From assembly GCA_049115815.1 (NCBI GenBank), contig JAGDZO010000002.1, positions 124,001 to 188,000 of the forward strand: a stretch of DNA of 64,000 nucleotides. The letters run 5' to 3'. The notes under the pieces were generated by a model. It was given only the letters and a program-made list of their open reading frames with translations. It was not told the DNA's origin and did not search any database. Positions within the stretch are counted from its first letter, which is position 1. The number at the start of each line of letters is the position of its first letter. The translations under genes and the position numbers were made by a program. This document shows, one piece after another, positions 18,540-28,600 of this stretch. Source of the DNA: Marinoscillum sp049115815 (GTDB lineage: Bacteria; Bacteroidota; Bacteroidia; Cytophagales; Cyclobacteriaceae).

Positions 18540-21500
18540 ATGAGATACATCATTATCAGTTTATTGATATCGATCAATAGTCTGGGTTTTAGTCAATCGT
18601 TGGTCACTAATCAAGTTGTTGATCCATCAGGCGAGCCGATTCCTGGCGCTACCATTCAAGTTTTGGGAACTCAAAGTGGGACCATTTCTGATGCGAATGG
18701 CGAGTTCAGCATTTCACTTTCGGAGGATCAATCTTTGGTGATTACAGCTGTTGGTTTTGAGTATAAAGAAATTAGCTATGCTGCAATTCAGGAAGGCGTG
18801 ATTGCCCTCTCAGAGTCAATTAGCGAATTAGATGAATTGGTGGTCACAGCTTTCGGATTAGAAAGGCAACGTAGGGATTTAGGATATCCAGTTCAAGCGC
18901 TCAAGCCACAACAACTCAATTCAGGTTCGGCAAATTTTGTTGATGAATTGGCCGGACAATTGGCGGGTGTTACAGTGAGTCAAGGTGCTACAGGAGTTGG
19001 GTCGACCTCTAAAATAACCATAAGAGGAGAGGCTTCATTTACCAATAACAACCCATTATTTGTGGTAGATGGGATGCCCATTAATAATAACTCGATTGTG
19101 AATTTCGCCAACGATGCGGCTTCTGGTATTCAAGAGGTTGATTTTGGCAATGGAGGAATGGAAATTAACAGCACCAATATTCAATCTGTTTCCGTATTGA
19201 AAGGCCCGGGTGCGGCGGCCCTATACGGTGCGCGAGCATCCAATGGTGTCATTATCATCACCACCAAAGACGGGTCCAAGGCCAAGGGGCTTGGGGTAAG
19301 TTTCAATTCGTCGGTTTTAGTTGATCGCGCCTTTAGATTGCCTGAATTTCAGAACCAATATGGTCAGGGGAATTCTGGTGCATTTGCCTTTGTCAATGGA
19401 GCAGGTGCAGGTACCAATGATTTGCTAACCTACAGTTGGGGGCCAGCGTTTAGTGACGCCCCCGAGTTAACACAGTTCAATAGTCCAGTAACCTTGGCTG
19501 ATGGCAGGGTGGTAAGAGCAGCAGATTTGGGATTATATGATGGTTTGAGCATTACTCCGACTCCTTTTCGAGCTTACCCCAACAACCTGAGGGATTTCTA
19601 CCAAACAGGGATCACTACCGAAAACAATTTGTCTTTTGCAACAGGTTTCGACAAGGGGAACTTTCGATTCTCCATGGGAGATTTGAAGAGTGAATCAATC
19701 ATCCCCGGCGTGAATTTGAACCGAAAGAATGTGAGCACAAAGCTTAATTTTAGTCCAACGGAGCGATTTTCAGTCAATACTTCTATCAATTATATCATTT
19801 CACAAAGTGACAATAGGCCGGCTAGCGGATATGGCTCAGAGAATGTAAACTACTCTCTGGTAGCATGGGGACCGAGATCCTTGAATACTCAGGCCCTCAA
19901 GGATTATTGGCAGCCCGGACTAGAAGGAATCCAGCAGTTTTCTTTCAACTATTCGTTTTTTGACAATCCTTATTTTATCCTTCAAGAAAACCGAAATTCA
20001 TTCAATAGGGATAGGCTCTATGGTAACGTCATGGTCAAAATTGAGCTCACGCCAGGTCTGAATATTTCTGTAAGAAATGGAATGGATTACTCCAATGAAT
20101 CCAGAGCTTATCGAAGAAACTTCAGCACCAATCGATTTAAGAATGGTGGATTTGCGGCTCAGGATGTTTTTTATAGAGAAATCAATTCTGACGTGCTCAT
20201 CAACTATACCAAGAGTTTTTCGAAAGTATCGCTTGATATCAACCTCGGGGCAAACAGGATGGATCAGCACTTTACCAATAGTCAAAACCAAATTCTGAGC
20301 TTGGCCGTTCCCGGAATATTTAATCTGTCGAATGGTGCGTCTCCAATCGAGACCATCCAATATAGCCAGCGCAAACGGATCAATAGTGTTTATGGATTGA
20401 TGAAGATCGGTTGTAGAGAAATACTGTTTTTGGAGCTAACAGGTCGAACTGATTGGTCCAGCGCACTAAGTAACCCTAGCTTCTTTTATCCATCATTGTC
20501 TGCTTCTTATGTTATATCCAATGCTTTCGATTTACCCAAACAAGTCTCTTTTGCTAAGCTGAGAGCAAGCTTCGCGCAAGTAGGAAATGACACCAATCCT
20601 TACCAAAATGCGAGTGTATTTGTGCCGAGTACACCCGTAGCTTCACTTCCGGCATTTACGGACGCTACTACTATAGCCAATCGTAATCTGCTTCCAGAGC
20701 AAACAACAGCCTTGGAATTTGGCGTAGATATAAGGTTCTTCAATGAGCGGCTGACCATGGATGCTACCTATTACAATTCCCTTACGGAGAATCAAATCAT
20801 CTCACTTCCCATCTCGATCACTTCTGGCTATGAACGGCAAGTGGTGAATGGCGGGAAAGTGCGTTCGGAAGGTATAGAATTAGTGCTAGGAACAGTGCTG
20901 ATCGATAATAGGAACCTTCGTTGGAATGCTAATTTTAACTATAGCAGAAATGTAGCTACCGTTGAATCATTACCTGAGAGCGATGGAAGATTGACTTTGG
21001 CATATTCGAGTATTTATGACAATCCTAATCAAGCGGTGTATTACCAAGTAGAGGAAGGTGGTCAGATAGGTGATATGTACGGCACAGGCTATCTAAGAAA
21101 TGAAGAAGGTGAGTTCGTAATAGATGCTGACGGGAGATTTATTGTCGATAATACCTTAAAGAAATTGGGTAATTACAACCCTGATTTTATGCTAGGAATG
21201 GGTCATACATTCGAATATAAAGGCTGGCGACTCAATTTGCTTTTTGATTGGCGTCAGAGTGGTGTGATTGTCTCTCGCACACAAGCGCTGGCTGGAGTAG
21301 GAGGGCAGCTGATAGAAACGGAATATCGGCCAGCCGAAGGAATCATAGCTGATGGTGTAGTAAACGTAGGGAGCGATGAGAATCCGGTGTATCAAAGGAA
21401 CGCTCAAGCGATCTCCGCGGAGAGTTATTATAGGCAATACTATGACCGCAACCATGAAGAAAACAATACCCTCAACGCAAGCTATTTCAAACTCAGATCT

Positions 21501-21725
21501 TTCCGTTTGACCTATCAATTGGATGAATTAGCCAAAAGAATACTAAACCAAGACGCTGGTATGAATATCTCGCTGATTGGCAGAAATCTATTCGCAATAA
21601 GCGAAATAAGACATTTTGACCCTGAGCAAATAGCCGTGCAGGGCAATAACTTCATAAGTGGTGTTGAAGATATGTCCTATGCTACTTCCAGGAGTATTGG
21701 TTTAAAAATTGACTTGAATTTCTAA
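18540..21725 (+). CDS. SusC/RagA family TonB-linked outer-membrane protein
   Basis: A 1061-residue outer-membrane importer. After the signal peptide (ends about residue 19, LGFSQ) comes a carboxypeptidase-regulatory-like domain at about 20-95 (PSGEPIPGATIQVLGTQSGT, ITAVGFEYKEI). The plug domain follows, with the SusC landmarks 'ITIRGEASFTNNNPLFVVDGMPI' and 'SVSVLKGPGAAALYGARASNGVIIITTK', and then the 22-strand barrel. With the SusD lipoprotein 10 bases downstream it should form a lidded transporter powered by TonB-ExbBD. No sigma/anti-sigma, glycoside hydrolase or two-component gene is adjacent, so the substrate may not be a polysaccharide. An inner-membrane SSS symporter and a phosphoesterase-like protein follow. 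Confidence 0.95.
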   Translation: MRYIIISLLISINSLGFSQSLVTNQVVDPSGEPIPGATIQVLGTQSGTISDANGEFSISLSEDQSLVITAVGFEYKEISYAAIQEGVIALSESISELDELVVTAFGLERQRRDLGYPVQALKPQQLNSGSANFVDELAGQLAGVTVSQGATGVGSTSKITIRGEASFTNNNPLFVVDGMPINNNSIVNFANDAASGIQEVDFGNGGMEINSTNIQSVSVLKGPGAAALYGARASNGVIIITTKDGSKAKGLGVSFNSSVLVDRAFRLPEFQNQYGQGNSGAFAFVNGAGAGTNDLLTYSWGPAFSDAPELTQFNSPVTLADGRVVRAADLGLYDGLSITPTPFRAYPNNLRDFYQTGITTENNLSFATGFDKGNFRFSMGDLKSESIIPGVNLNRKNVSTKLNFSPTERFSVNTSINYIISQSDNRPASGYGSENVNYSLVAWGPRSLNTQALKDYWQPGLEGIQQFSFNYSFFDNPYFILQENRNSFNRDRLYGNVMVKIELTPGLNISVRNGMDYSNESRAYRRNFSTNRFKNGGFAAQDVFYREINSDVLINYTKSFSKVSLDINLGANRMDQHFTNSQNQILSLAVPGIFNLSNGASPIETIQYSQRKRINSVYGLMKIGCREILFLELTGRTDWSSALSNPSFFYPSLSASYVISNAFDLPKQVSFAKLRASFAQVGNDTNPYQNASVFVPSTPVASLPAFTDATTIANRNLLPEQTTALEFGVDIRFFNERLTMDATYYNSLTENQIISLPISITSGYERQVVNGGKVRSEGIELVLGTVLIDNRNLRWNANFNYSRNVATVESLPESDGRLTLAYSSIYDNPNQAVYYQVEEGGQIGDMYGTGYLRNEEGEFVIDADGRFIVDNTLKKLGNYNPDFMLGMGHTFEYKGWRLNLLFDWRQSGVIVSRTQALAGVGGQLIETEYRPAEGIIADGVVNVGSDENPVYQRNAQAISAESYYRQYYDRNHEENNTLNASYFKLRSFRLTYQLDELAKRILNQDAGMNISLIGRNLFAISEIRHFDPEQIAVQGNNFISGVEDMSYATSRSIGLKIDLNF

Positions 21726-21735
21726 CATACGACCG

Positions 21736-23190
21736 ATGAAAAATTATCTTAGATATTCAGTTTATATACTCGCCACGGTCTTGCTGAATGCTTGTTCACG
21801 AGATTTCGATGAGATTAACACCAATCCAAACGCACCTGTCGAGGTTCAACCTGAGTTTTTACTGCGCAAGGTGATCTTTGATTATGGTGAGCAGATGTCT
21901 TATGAAGGATTTACCGCTGGCAGTTTTCTGGGACAGTATTTTACTGGTACGGACTTCAATTTATTCGATAGAGGAGATTTGTATTCGCCACAGCTTGGAG
22001 GCAATCCCTGGCCGATACTTTATAAAAATCTGCGAGATAATGAAATCATGTTGGGAATGGCCTTATCCAATCCAGTTCATGAAGTTTACAAAGGACCAGC
22101 ACTGATACTTAAGGCGTATATGACAGCCACTTTGACTGATCTTTATGGAGATGTACCTTATAGTAGCGCCCTCCAAGGTAAGGAAGGAATTACTTCTCCT
22201 AAGTATGATGCTCAAGAAGATATTTATTTAGGCGAGTTGGGAATATTGGCTAACCTAGACTCTGGTATTGAGGCAGTTGAGAGCTACAATGGCGTGCAGC
22301 AATTGGAAGGGGACTTTTTATTGAATGGTAATCTTCAGTACTGGGTTCGGTTCGCCAATTCTTTGAAGATCAAATATTTATTGAGGGTATCCGACAGGGT
22401 AGACGTAAGTGCAAGCCTCCAGGAGATTGCGAATGAAGGTAATTATATCCAAGACAATTCGCAGAATGCGTCTTTTGACTTCACAGATGAAAGGCCCAAT
22501 AATTTCAGGATGGCCAATTTACGCGAAGGAGATTTTACTTCGTTTGTGATGTCGGAAACCATGGAAGACATTCTGAAATCATTAGATGACTCGAGAATAG
22601 AAACGTTTTTCAGACAAGCTGATAGTCTGTATGCAGATTCGCGATATCAGGGTTTGCTCAATGGTCAAGACGTGTCCACCAATCCCATTTCCGTCAAGGA
22701 CTACTCTCTTCCCGGTGTGATTTTCAGGGAACAAACGAGTCTGCTCAACGCTAATTTTATGACAGCATGGGAAACGAATTTTCTTCTAGCTGAAGCAGCA
22801 GAAAAGGGATTGATCACTCAACCGGTCAAGGCTTATTACGACCTTGGAGTGGCACAAGCTTTTGAATATTGGGAGACAGAATTGCCAACGGATTATTTGA
22901 ATAGCGGGAAAGCTGCTTTCGGTATCAATGGAGCAAATCCATTGGAGCAAATCATTACTCAAAAGTGGATTGCTAACCTTAACAACGGCTATGAAGGCTG
23001 GGTCGAGTTTCGTCGTACGGGCTTTCCTGCTTTGAGGTCTGTAGCTGCTAGTTTGAACAATGACTTATTGCCAGTAAGGTTACCTTATCCATCGAATGAA
23101 GAAGCTCTGAATAAAGCGAATTATGAAACCGCTTCTGGTGCAACAGACGCCAATAGTATCAACTTCAGAGTGTGGTGGGATGTCAACTGA
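21736..23190 (+). CDS. SusD/RagB family nutrient-binding lipoprotein
   Basis: A 484-residue surface lipoprotein with the lipobox Cys at residue 20 (LLNAC). The N-terminal 'FDEINTNPNAPVEVQPEFLLRKVIFDYGE' is typical of the SusD-like_2 subgroup. The helical TPR-like body has 'GPALILKAYMTATLTDLYGDVPYSSAL' and the C-terminal part contains 'IITQKWIANLNNGYEGWVEFRRTGFPAL', a hallmark of the group. It caps the SusC barrel and captures substrate at the cell surface. It sits 10 bases after susC and 9 bases before the symporter gene, consistent with one operon. Confidence 0.93.
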   Translation: MKNYLRYSVYILATVLLNACSRDFDEINTNPNAPVEVQPEFLLRKVIFDYGEQMSYEGFTAGSFLGQYFTGTDFNLFDRGDLYSPQLGGNPWPILYKNLRDNEIMLGMALSNPVHEVYKGPALILKAYMTATLTDLYGDVPYSSALQGKEGITSPKYDAQEDIYLGELGILANLDSGIEAVESYNGVQQLEGDFLLNGNLQYWVRFANSLKIKYLLRVSDRVDVSASLQEIANEGNYIQDNSQNASFDFTDERPNNFRMANLREGDFTSFVMSETMEDILKSLDDSRIETFFRQADSLYADSRYQGLLNGQDVSTNPISVKDYSLPGVIFREQTSLLNANFMTAWETNFLLAEAAEKGLITQPVKAYYDLGVAQAFEYWETELPTDYLNSGKAAFGINGANPLEQIITQKWIANLNNGYEGWVEFRRTGFPALRSVAASLNNDLLPVRLPYPSNEEALNKANYETASGATDANSINFRVWWDVN

Positions 23191-23199
23191 TCTAAGGAT

Positions 23200-24543
23200 A
23201 TGGACATAGGATATTGGCAATGGGGTGTTTTAGGAGGTTTTTTGATCTTGATGCTGGTATTGTCGCCAAAAGCCAGAGACACCAAGACCTACTATCAGGC
23301 AAGTTCCAATACAGGTAAAAAACCCGGACTTTGGCTTCTCACCAGCAGCTTGGTTATTTCTTGGATTTTCGCCAAATCCATCACCAATGCCGCAAATCTG
23401 GGTCTGAGTTATGGGATCATGGGCGGGCTGGCTTATGGCACCTATTACTTGTCTTTTCTTTTCGCCGGGGTGGTCATTTTCCGGATGCGTACCATAGGTG
23501 GCTATCGGAGCATTCATGAATTTCTTCGCATTAAGTTTGGCAAGAGTGCGGTAGTTCTCTTTTCACTTCTCATAGGCTTTCGACTACTCAATGAAGTGTG
23601 GTCAAACACCATGGTGATAGGTTCCTATTTTGGGAGCATTGGGAGCAGCTCATATTATCTGGCGATTTTGGTTTTTACCATTTTGACCTTGATGTATTCA
23701 TTGCGAGGTGGGTTGCGTAGCTCCATGTTTACCGACCTGATCCAGATGATATTATTCGGATTTTTATTACTGCTTCTGCTTTCGCAAATAGTTCCTCAGA
23801 TCGATGTAAAAGAGGCATTTCAAAAGGATACTCAATGGTCAATGGCCGGAGGGTTGGATCTGGCATTGGTGGCGTTGGTACAAGTATTCAGTTACCCCTT
23901 TCACGATCCGGTGTTGACAGACCGAGGGTTCATATCTGATGAGAAACTTACGCTCAAAGCCTTCGCGTTAGCAACGGTCATTGGATTTATGTCCATAGTG
24001 CTTTTTAGTCTTATTGGTGTGTATGCCAAGCAAGCCGGGCTGATGGGAGAGGCAGCTGTGCAAGTAAGCCAATCCCTTAGTGTGGTAGCCATGTTGGCAA
24101 TGAATTTCATCATGATCACCTCAGCATCTTCTACCTTGGATTCAGCCTTCGCTTCATTTTCCAAACTCATCAATGTAGACCTAGGTATTTTGACCTTCAG
24201 CATCACTTCAGGAAGATTGATCATGGCCACTATGGCCATAGTTGGGACCATTCCAATATTCTTTAGTCCAGCTATTTTGAGCGCTACCACTGTCTCAGGG
24301 ACTATGGTGATCGGGCTTGCGCCAATATTTTTGTTTTGGAAGTCAAGTGTTTCCAGATATTCTTTTTTAGCCACTGTCGGTACAGGGGCGCTATTCGGGA
24401 TAGGCTATGCAGCAGGCTACTATCCTGAAGGATTGGTCTTGTGGGATACTCCCTATGGAGAATTGCTATCCGTTAACGTTTTAGGTAGTATAAGTTGCTT
24501 TGTTGTTTATTTTATGATTCGATTGGTCCATGGGAGAAGTTAA
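23200..24543 (+). CDS. sodium:solute symporter (SSS) family transporter
   Basis: A 447-residue inner-membrane protein with about 12-13 hydrophobic segments. SSS family features are 'ASSNTGKKPGLWLLTSSLVISWIFAKS' near the N-terminus, 'GGYRSIHEFLRIKFGK', 'LYSLRGGLRSSMFTDLIQMILF'-type segments (about 168-190) and 'DRGFISDEKLTLKAFALATVIGF'. It would carry the product imported by the SusCD pair from periplasm to cytoplasm using sodium; this is inferred from the gene order. The downstream phosphoesterase-like gene starts 14 bases before its stop, so they are translated together. Substrate unknown. Confidence 0.85.
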   Translation: MDIGYWQWGVLGGFLILMLVLSPKARDTKTYYQASSNTGKKPGLWLLTSSLVISWIFAKSITNAANLGLSYGIMGGLAYGTYYLSFLFAGVVIFRMRTIGGYRSIHEFLRIKFGKSAVVLFSLLIGFRLLNEVWSNTMVIGSYFGSIGSSSYYLAILVFTILTLMYSLRGGLRSSMFTDLIQMILFGFLLLLLLSQIVPQIDVKEAFQKDTQWSMAGGLDLALVALVQVFSYPFHDPVLTDRGFISDEKLTLKAFALATVIGFMSIVLFSLIGVYAKQAGLMGEAAVQVSQSLSVVAMLAMNFIMITSASSTLDSAFASFSKLINVDLGILTFSITSGRLIMATMAIVGTIPIFFSPAILSATTVSGTMVIGLAPIFLFWKSSVSRYSFLATVGTGALFGIGYAAGYYPEGLVLWDTPYGELLSVNVLGSISCFVVYFMIRLVHGRS

Positions 24544-25351
24544 AAATCTAGGAAGTTTGAACGGTAAGATTCTTGTTTTTGGTGGTGCATATAGTAACCT
24601 GCATGCACTTCAGCGAATGCGAGAATTAGCTGCAGAAGCATCAATTCTCCCTCATCAAGTCATCAATACAGGCGATACAGTTGGGTATTGTGCTTATCCT
24701 GAGGAATGCCTCTCGCTTGTCAAGGACTGGGGAATCCATTCAATACTAGGCAATATAGAGATTCAGATCAGAGAAGGCCAAGAAGATTGTGGCTGCAACT
24801 TTGATGAAGACAGTCGCTGTGATTTGCTTTCTAAGCAATGGTATCCATATGCCTACGAGCAAATATCCGCACCAATGAAAGCATGGCTCCACCAGTGGCC
24901 CAATCAACTTCAATTTCAGTATGCTGGTAAACAATTTGCGGTGGTTCACGGCAGTGCATTGGATACTGCGGAGTTCATCTTCCGCAGCACACCTTGGACT
25001 CAAAAAGCCAAGAGTTTTGACTTGACCAACTCTGATGTCATCCTTGCCGGCCATTGTGGGTTACCATTTTCTCATGCCAATGATGAAAAGCTTTGGCTCA
25101 ATGCTGGAGTGATCGGTATGCCTGCCAATGACGGTACTGCTCGAGTCTGGTATATGATTTTGAATGATGAGGATGGTTTAGCGTATGTACACCACAGCTT
25201 CCATTATGACCATCAGACAGCAGCCAATTTGATGAAGCAACATCAGTTACCCAATAGCTATGCAACTACGTTATCAACGGGCGTTTGGGACAACTGTGAG
25301 ATTTTACCAGAGGAGGAGACGGGTATGCAAGGGGAGAGGATGGAGTTTTGA
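24530..25351 (+). CDS. metallophosphoesterase-fold protein with missing metal ligands
   Basis: A 273-residue protein with the outline of a YfcE/ApaH-like calcineurin phosphoesterase: 'KILVFGGAYSNLHAL', 'INTGDTVGYCAYPEECL', 'ILGNIE', 'VVHGS', 'LAGHCGLPF' and 'NAGVIGMPANDG'. Compared with the family, DxH of motif I (normally sDiHgN) reads GAY, GNHD/E reads GNIE, and GHTH reads GHCG, so several metal-binding Asp/His residues are gone while GDxVG and VHG remain. Either it binds metal differently or it is a pseudoenzyme. It also carries a Cys-rich patch (EDCGCNFDEDSRC). It overlaps the symporter gene by 14 bases and closes the SusCD locus. Confidence 0.7.
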   Translation: MGEVKNLGSLNGKILVFGGAYSNLHALQRMRELAAEASILPHQVINTGDTVGYCAYPEECLSLVKDWGIHSILGNIEIQIREGQEDCGCNFDEDSRCDLLSKQWYPYAYEQISAPMKAWLHQWPNQLQFQYAGKQFAVVHGSALDTAEFIFRSTPWTQKAKSFDLTNSDVILAGHCGLPFSHANDEKLWLNAGVIGMPANDGTARVWYMILNDEDGLAYVHHSFHYDHQTAANLMKQHQLPNSYATTLSTGVWDNCEILPEEETGMQGERMEF

Positions 25352-25602
25352 ATTCTTATTGGCTTTAGTTTTCAGTTATTTATCGAAAAGAAAACTGTAT
25401 AAAGGCAAGAATCAAAAAGTCTCGTTCATAAGACCAATCAATCACTTTTGACTGTGAAATTTTGCTCAAGGATATTGAGATGAGTGAGTTTTGTAAGTGC
25501 GATTTTTGCATTGTCTACTTAGAGCATTTCTTTTAGCGTCTGGTGGTGAATTAGAATTAATCAGTTAATTTTGATTTTTACTAAGTGATCATTTCAATTC
25601 AT

Positions 25603-28600
25603 ATGAGAAAGATATATTACCTGTTGATCCTTGTTTCAACTTACTCTTATTGTCAAGGTAGTAGACAATCTGATTCTTTAGCATTGGTTGATTTATACCA
25701 ATCTACTAATGGGCTTAGTTGGCGAAGCTCATGGGATATAGAGAATTTACCTATGAATGAATGGAATGGTGTGACTGTGAGTGATCAGAGAGTTACAGAG
25801 TTAAACTTGAGCTTTAATGAGTTGTCAGGAATTCTGCCAAATAGTATTGGAAGTCTTTCTGAAATTGAAGTTATTAAATTGGGTTTTAACCAAGCTCTGG
25901 GTGGGCGATTACCTCTGGAACTAGGCAAATGTCGAAAGCTAAGACTACTAGACATTAGTTCGACTGCCATCGAAGGTGAAATGCCGATGGAATTTGGTGA
26001 TCTCATCGATCTAGAATATCTAAACCTTTCGAACAATAAGCTTTCAGGTGACTTCCAAGAGTTGTTTCGACCATTGGGCAATCTTAAATACCTTAATTTG
26101 AATGGGTATGTGTTTTCAGATTCAATTCCGGACTGGATAGGTGAATTAGTTGCTCTAGAGGAGTTGTATTTAGAGGGTTGCAATTTGTCAGGTGGGATTC
26201 CGAATGAAGTGGGTCAACTCAAAAAATTGAAAACTCTGGTACTTAGATCGAATAGTTTAAATGGGACAATTCCTGTATCAGTTAAAGAATTAAAGAGCCT
26301 TGCAATCTTACGTTTAGGATATAACGCACTTAGTGGTGAGATACCAACAGAATTGGGAGATTGCCTTTCATTGAGTTTTCTGGATCTTTCACATAATCAA
26401 CTTGAAGGTGAAATACCCGATGAGCTCGGGAATCTGACAGAATTGGGTATTCTTTCAGTTGGATCGAATAATCTAACAGGAGCTATACCAAGCAGCTTAA
26501 CTCAGTTGGAAAAATTATCAGCCTTTTATGCCCATGAAAACAAATTCACAGGTCTTCCTGACTTTACCCATTTGATTTTGAAAAACGAGTCTTTTCTTAG
26601 ATTTTGGGTAATGAACAATCAACTGCCGTTTGGGGATATTATTAAGAATATTTCGCTGAATGAAGAAAATGAATTTCGTTACGAGGGACAAAATATTCTG
26701 GATAAGAAATTCTTTGAAATGAATGTTAATGATATCGTAACCCTAAGTGTGTCCGATACGACCGAAGGAAACAGATACCTGTGGTACAAAAACAATAAAC
26801 CTATTTACGAAGCAACTTCTTCAAAATATGAAATTCGATATAAAAGAGAGGACGAAGGCCATTACTTCTGCGAAATATCGAATGATCAGGTAAGTAATTT
26901 GTTTATTGATCATGATGGTTATTATTTGTTTGATAAAGTCAATTCCGCTCCAACAGATTTATCACTAGAGAATTATTGGATTCCTCAAGATTCAATTTCG
27001 AATAATTTTATTTCCAAGATCAACATCGAGGATAGTGATGTCTTGGATGCACATGAACTGTATCTCGTTGATGGTGATCGTGATTCCGAATATTTTCGTA
27101 TATCATCTGATTCACTTTTTAGCAGAAATATATCCAGATTCGAATATGAACAGGATTACAAATTGAGATTAGGGGTAAAAGACTCATCACTCGCCTTTTT
27201 TGAAAAGGAAGTTACCTTACTTGTTGACGGAGGAAGATCTATGGATTCTTTGGCTTTGATTGAGCTTTATCAAAGCTTGGATGGAGGTAATTGGCGGTTT
27301 AAGTGGGACGTTGAAAATCACCCAATATCAGAATGGGTTGGAATATACCTAAATGATCATAACAGGGTTAGCAAAATAAGTCTGAGGTCGAATAAATTAT
27401 CAGGAAATCTTCCAGATGGAATTGGTAAGCTAAGATTCTTAAGGGATTTAGATCTTACAGGTAATAATATTCAAGGAGAAATTCCAAAAGGAATCCAATA
27501 CGCAAAGTCATTAATTCGATTGAGGCTGGGAGATAATGAGATGTCTGGAAGTATCCCAAAGGAAATTGGAAATCTCGATAACCTATTTAGATTGGATTTG
27601 TCAAATAATCATTTCACGGGCAAACTGCCTATAGAGTTTCAGCAATTACTGGGTCTTACCGACCTCTTTCTCCAAAGTAATCAGATCAGTCATATCCCTC
27701 GATTATCTCGGCTAAGGCTTAGGCACTCCTACGGTGATCTGCGATTACAAAACAATAAGCTCGGTCTTGAAAGTATTCTCAGAAATCTTGGAGTTGAAAA
27801 TTTCAATTACTTTAATCAGTCAATAGATGAGACAGTTATTGATACAGTTAATTATGGACTTGTTTATAAACTCTTTGTCTCAGATACCACGTATGGAGCG
27901 TCTTACAATTGGTACAAAGATTTTGTAACCTTGGGAGAAGGTGATAAGGAGTATGAATTTATATTTAGTTCGGAATCAGAAGGGACATATACCTGTGAAA
28001 TAACACACCCCGATGTTCCGGGTCTCGTGATTAAAAGAGAACCATATATTTTATATGATTATAACTTTCATCGTCCTACAGGAATCAGACTTTTAGGAGA
28101 TTCCATTCTTGAAAATTCGGAAGCTGGAACTTTAATTGGGATTCTTCAAGCAGAGGACTTAGATGAAATAGACGATCATAGTTACAGTATTATTAGTGAA
28201 GATTCGACTTTTTTTTATGTAGAAGATGATAAGCTTTATTCATCATATAGCCTTAATTATGAAGATAGGGCAAGTGACGGTTACAGCCTAGTTTTTGAGT
28301 TAGTTGTTGAGGTTAGAGATCAGGCTGGAGAATGGTATCAGGCAGATGATGTCTATGTAAGAGTTATCGACGTTAATGAGAACCCAACAGATATTTTGTT
28401 AAGTAACTCTATGATAGATGAAGATGTCATGGTGGGCACGGTTGTGGGTTTACTAAATACTGTGGATCAAGATTATGGGGACTCACATATTTATGAAGTA
28501 GAGGGTGACAGTGACTTTTTTCTAATAAGGGGTGACTCGTTAATAGTTTCAAGTTCTTTGAACTTTGAAACTGATCAGAACCATGAACTTCATATTTCTG

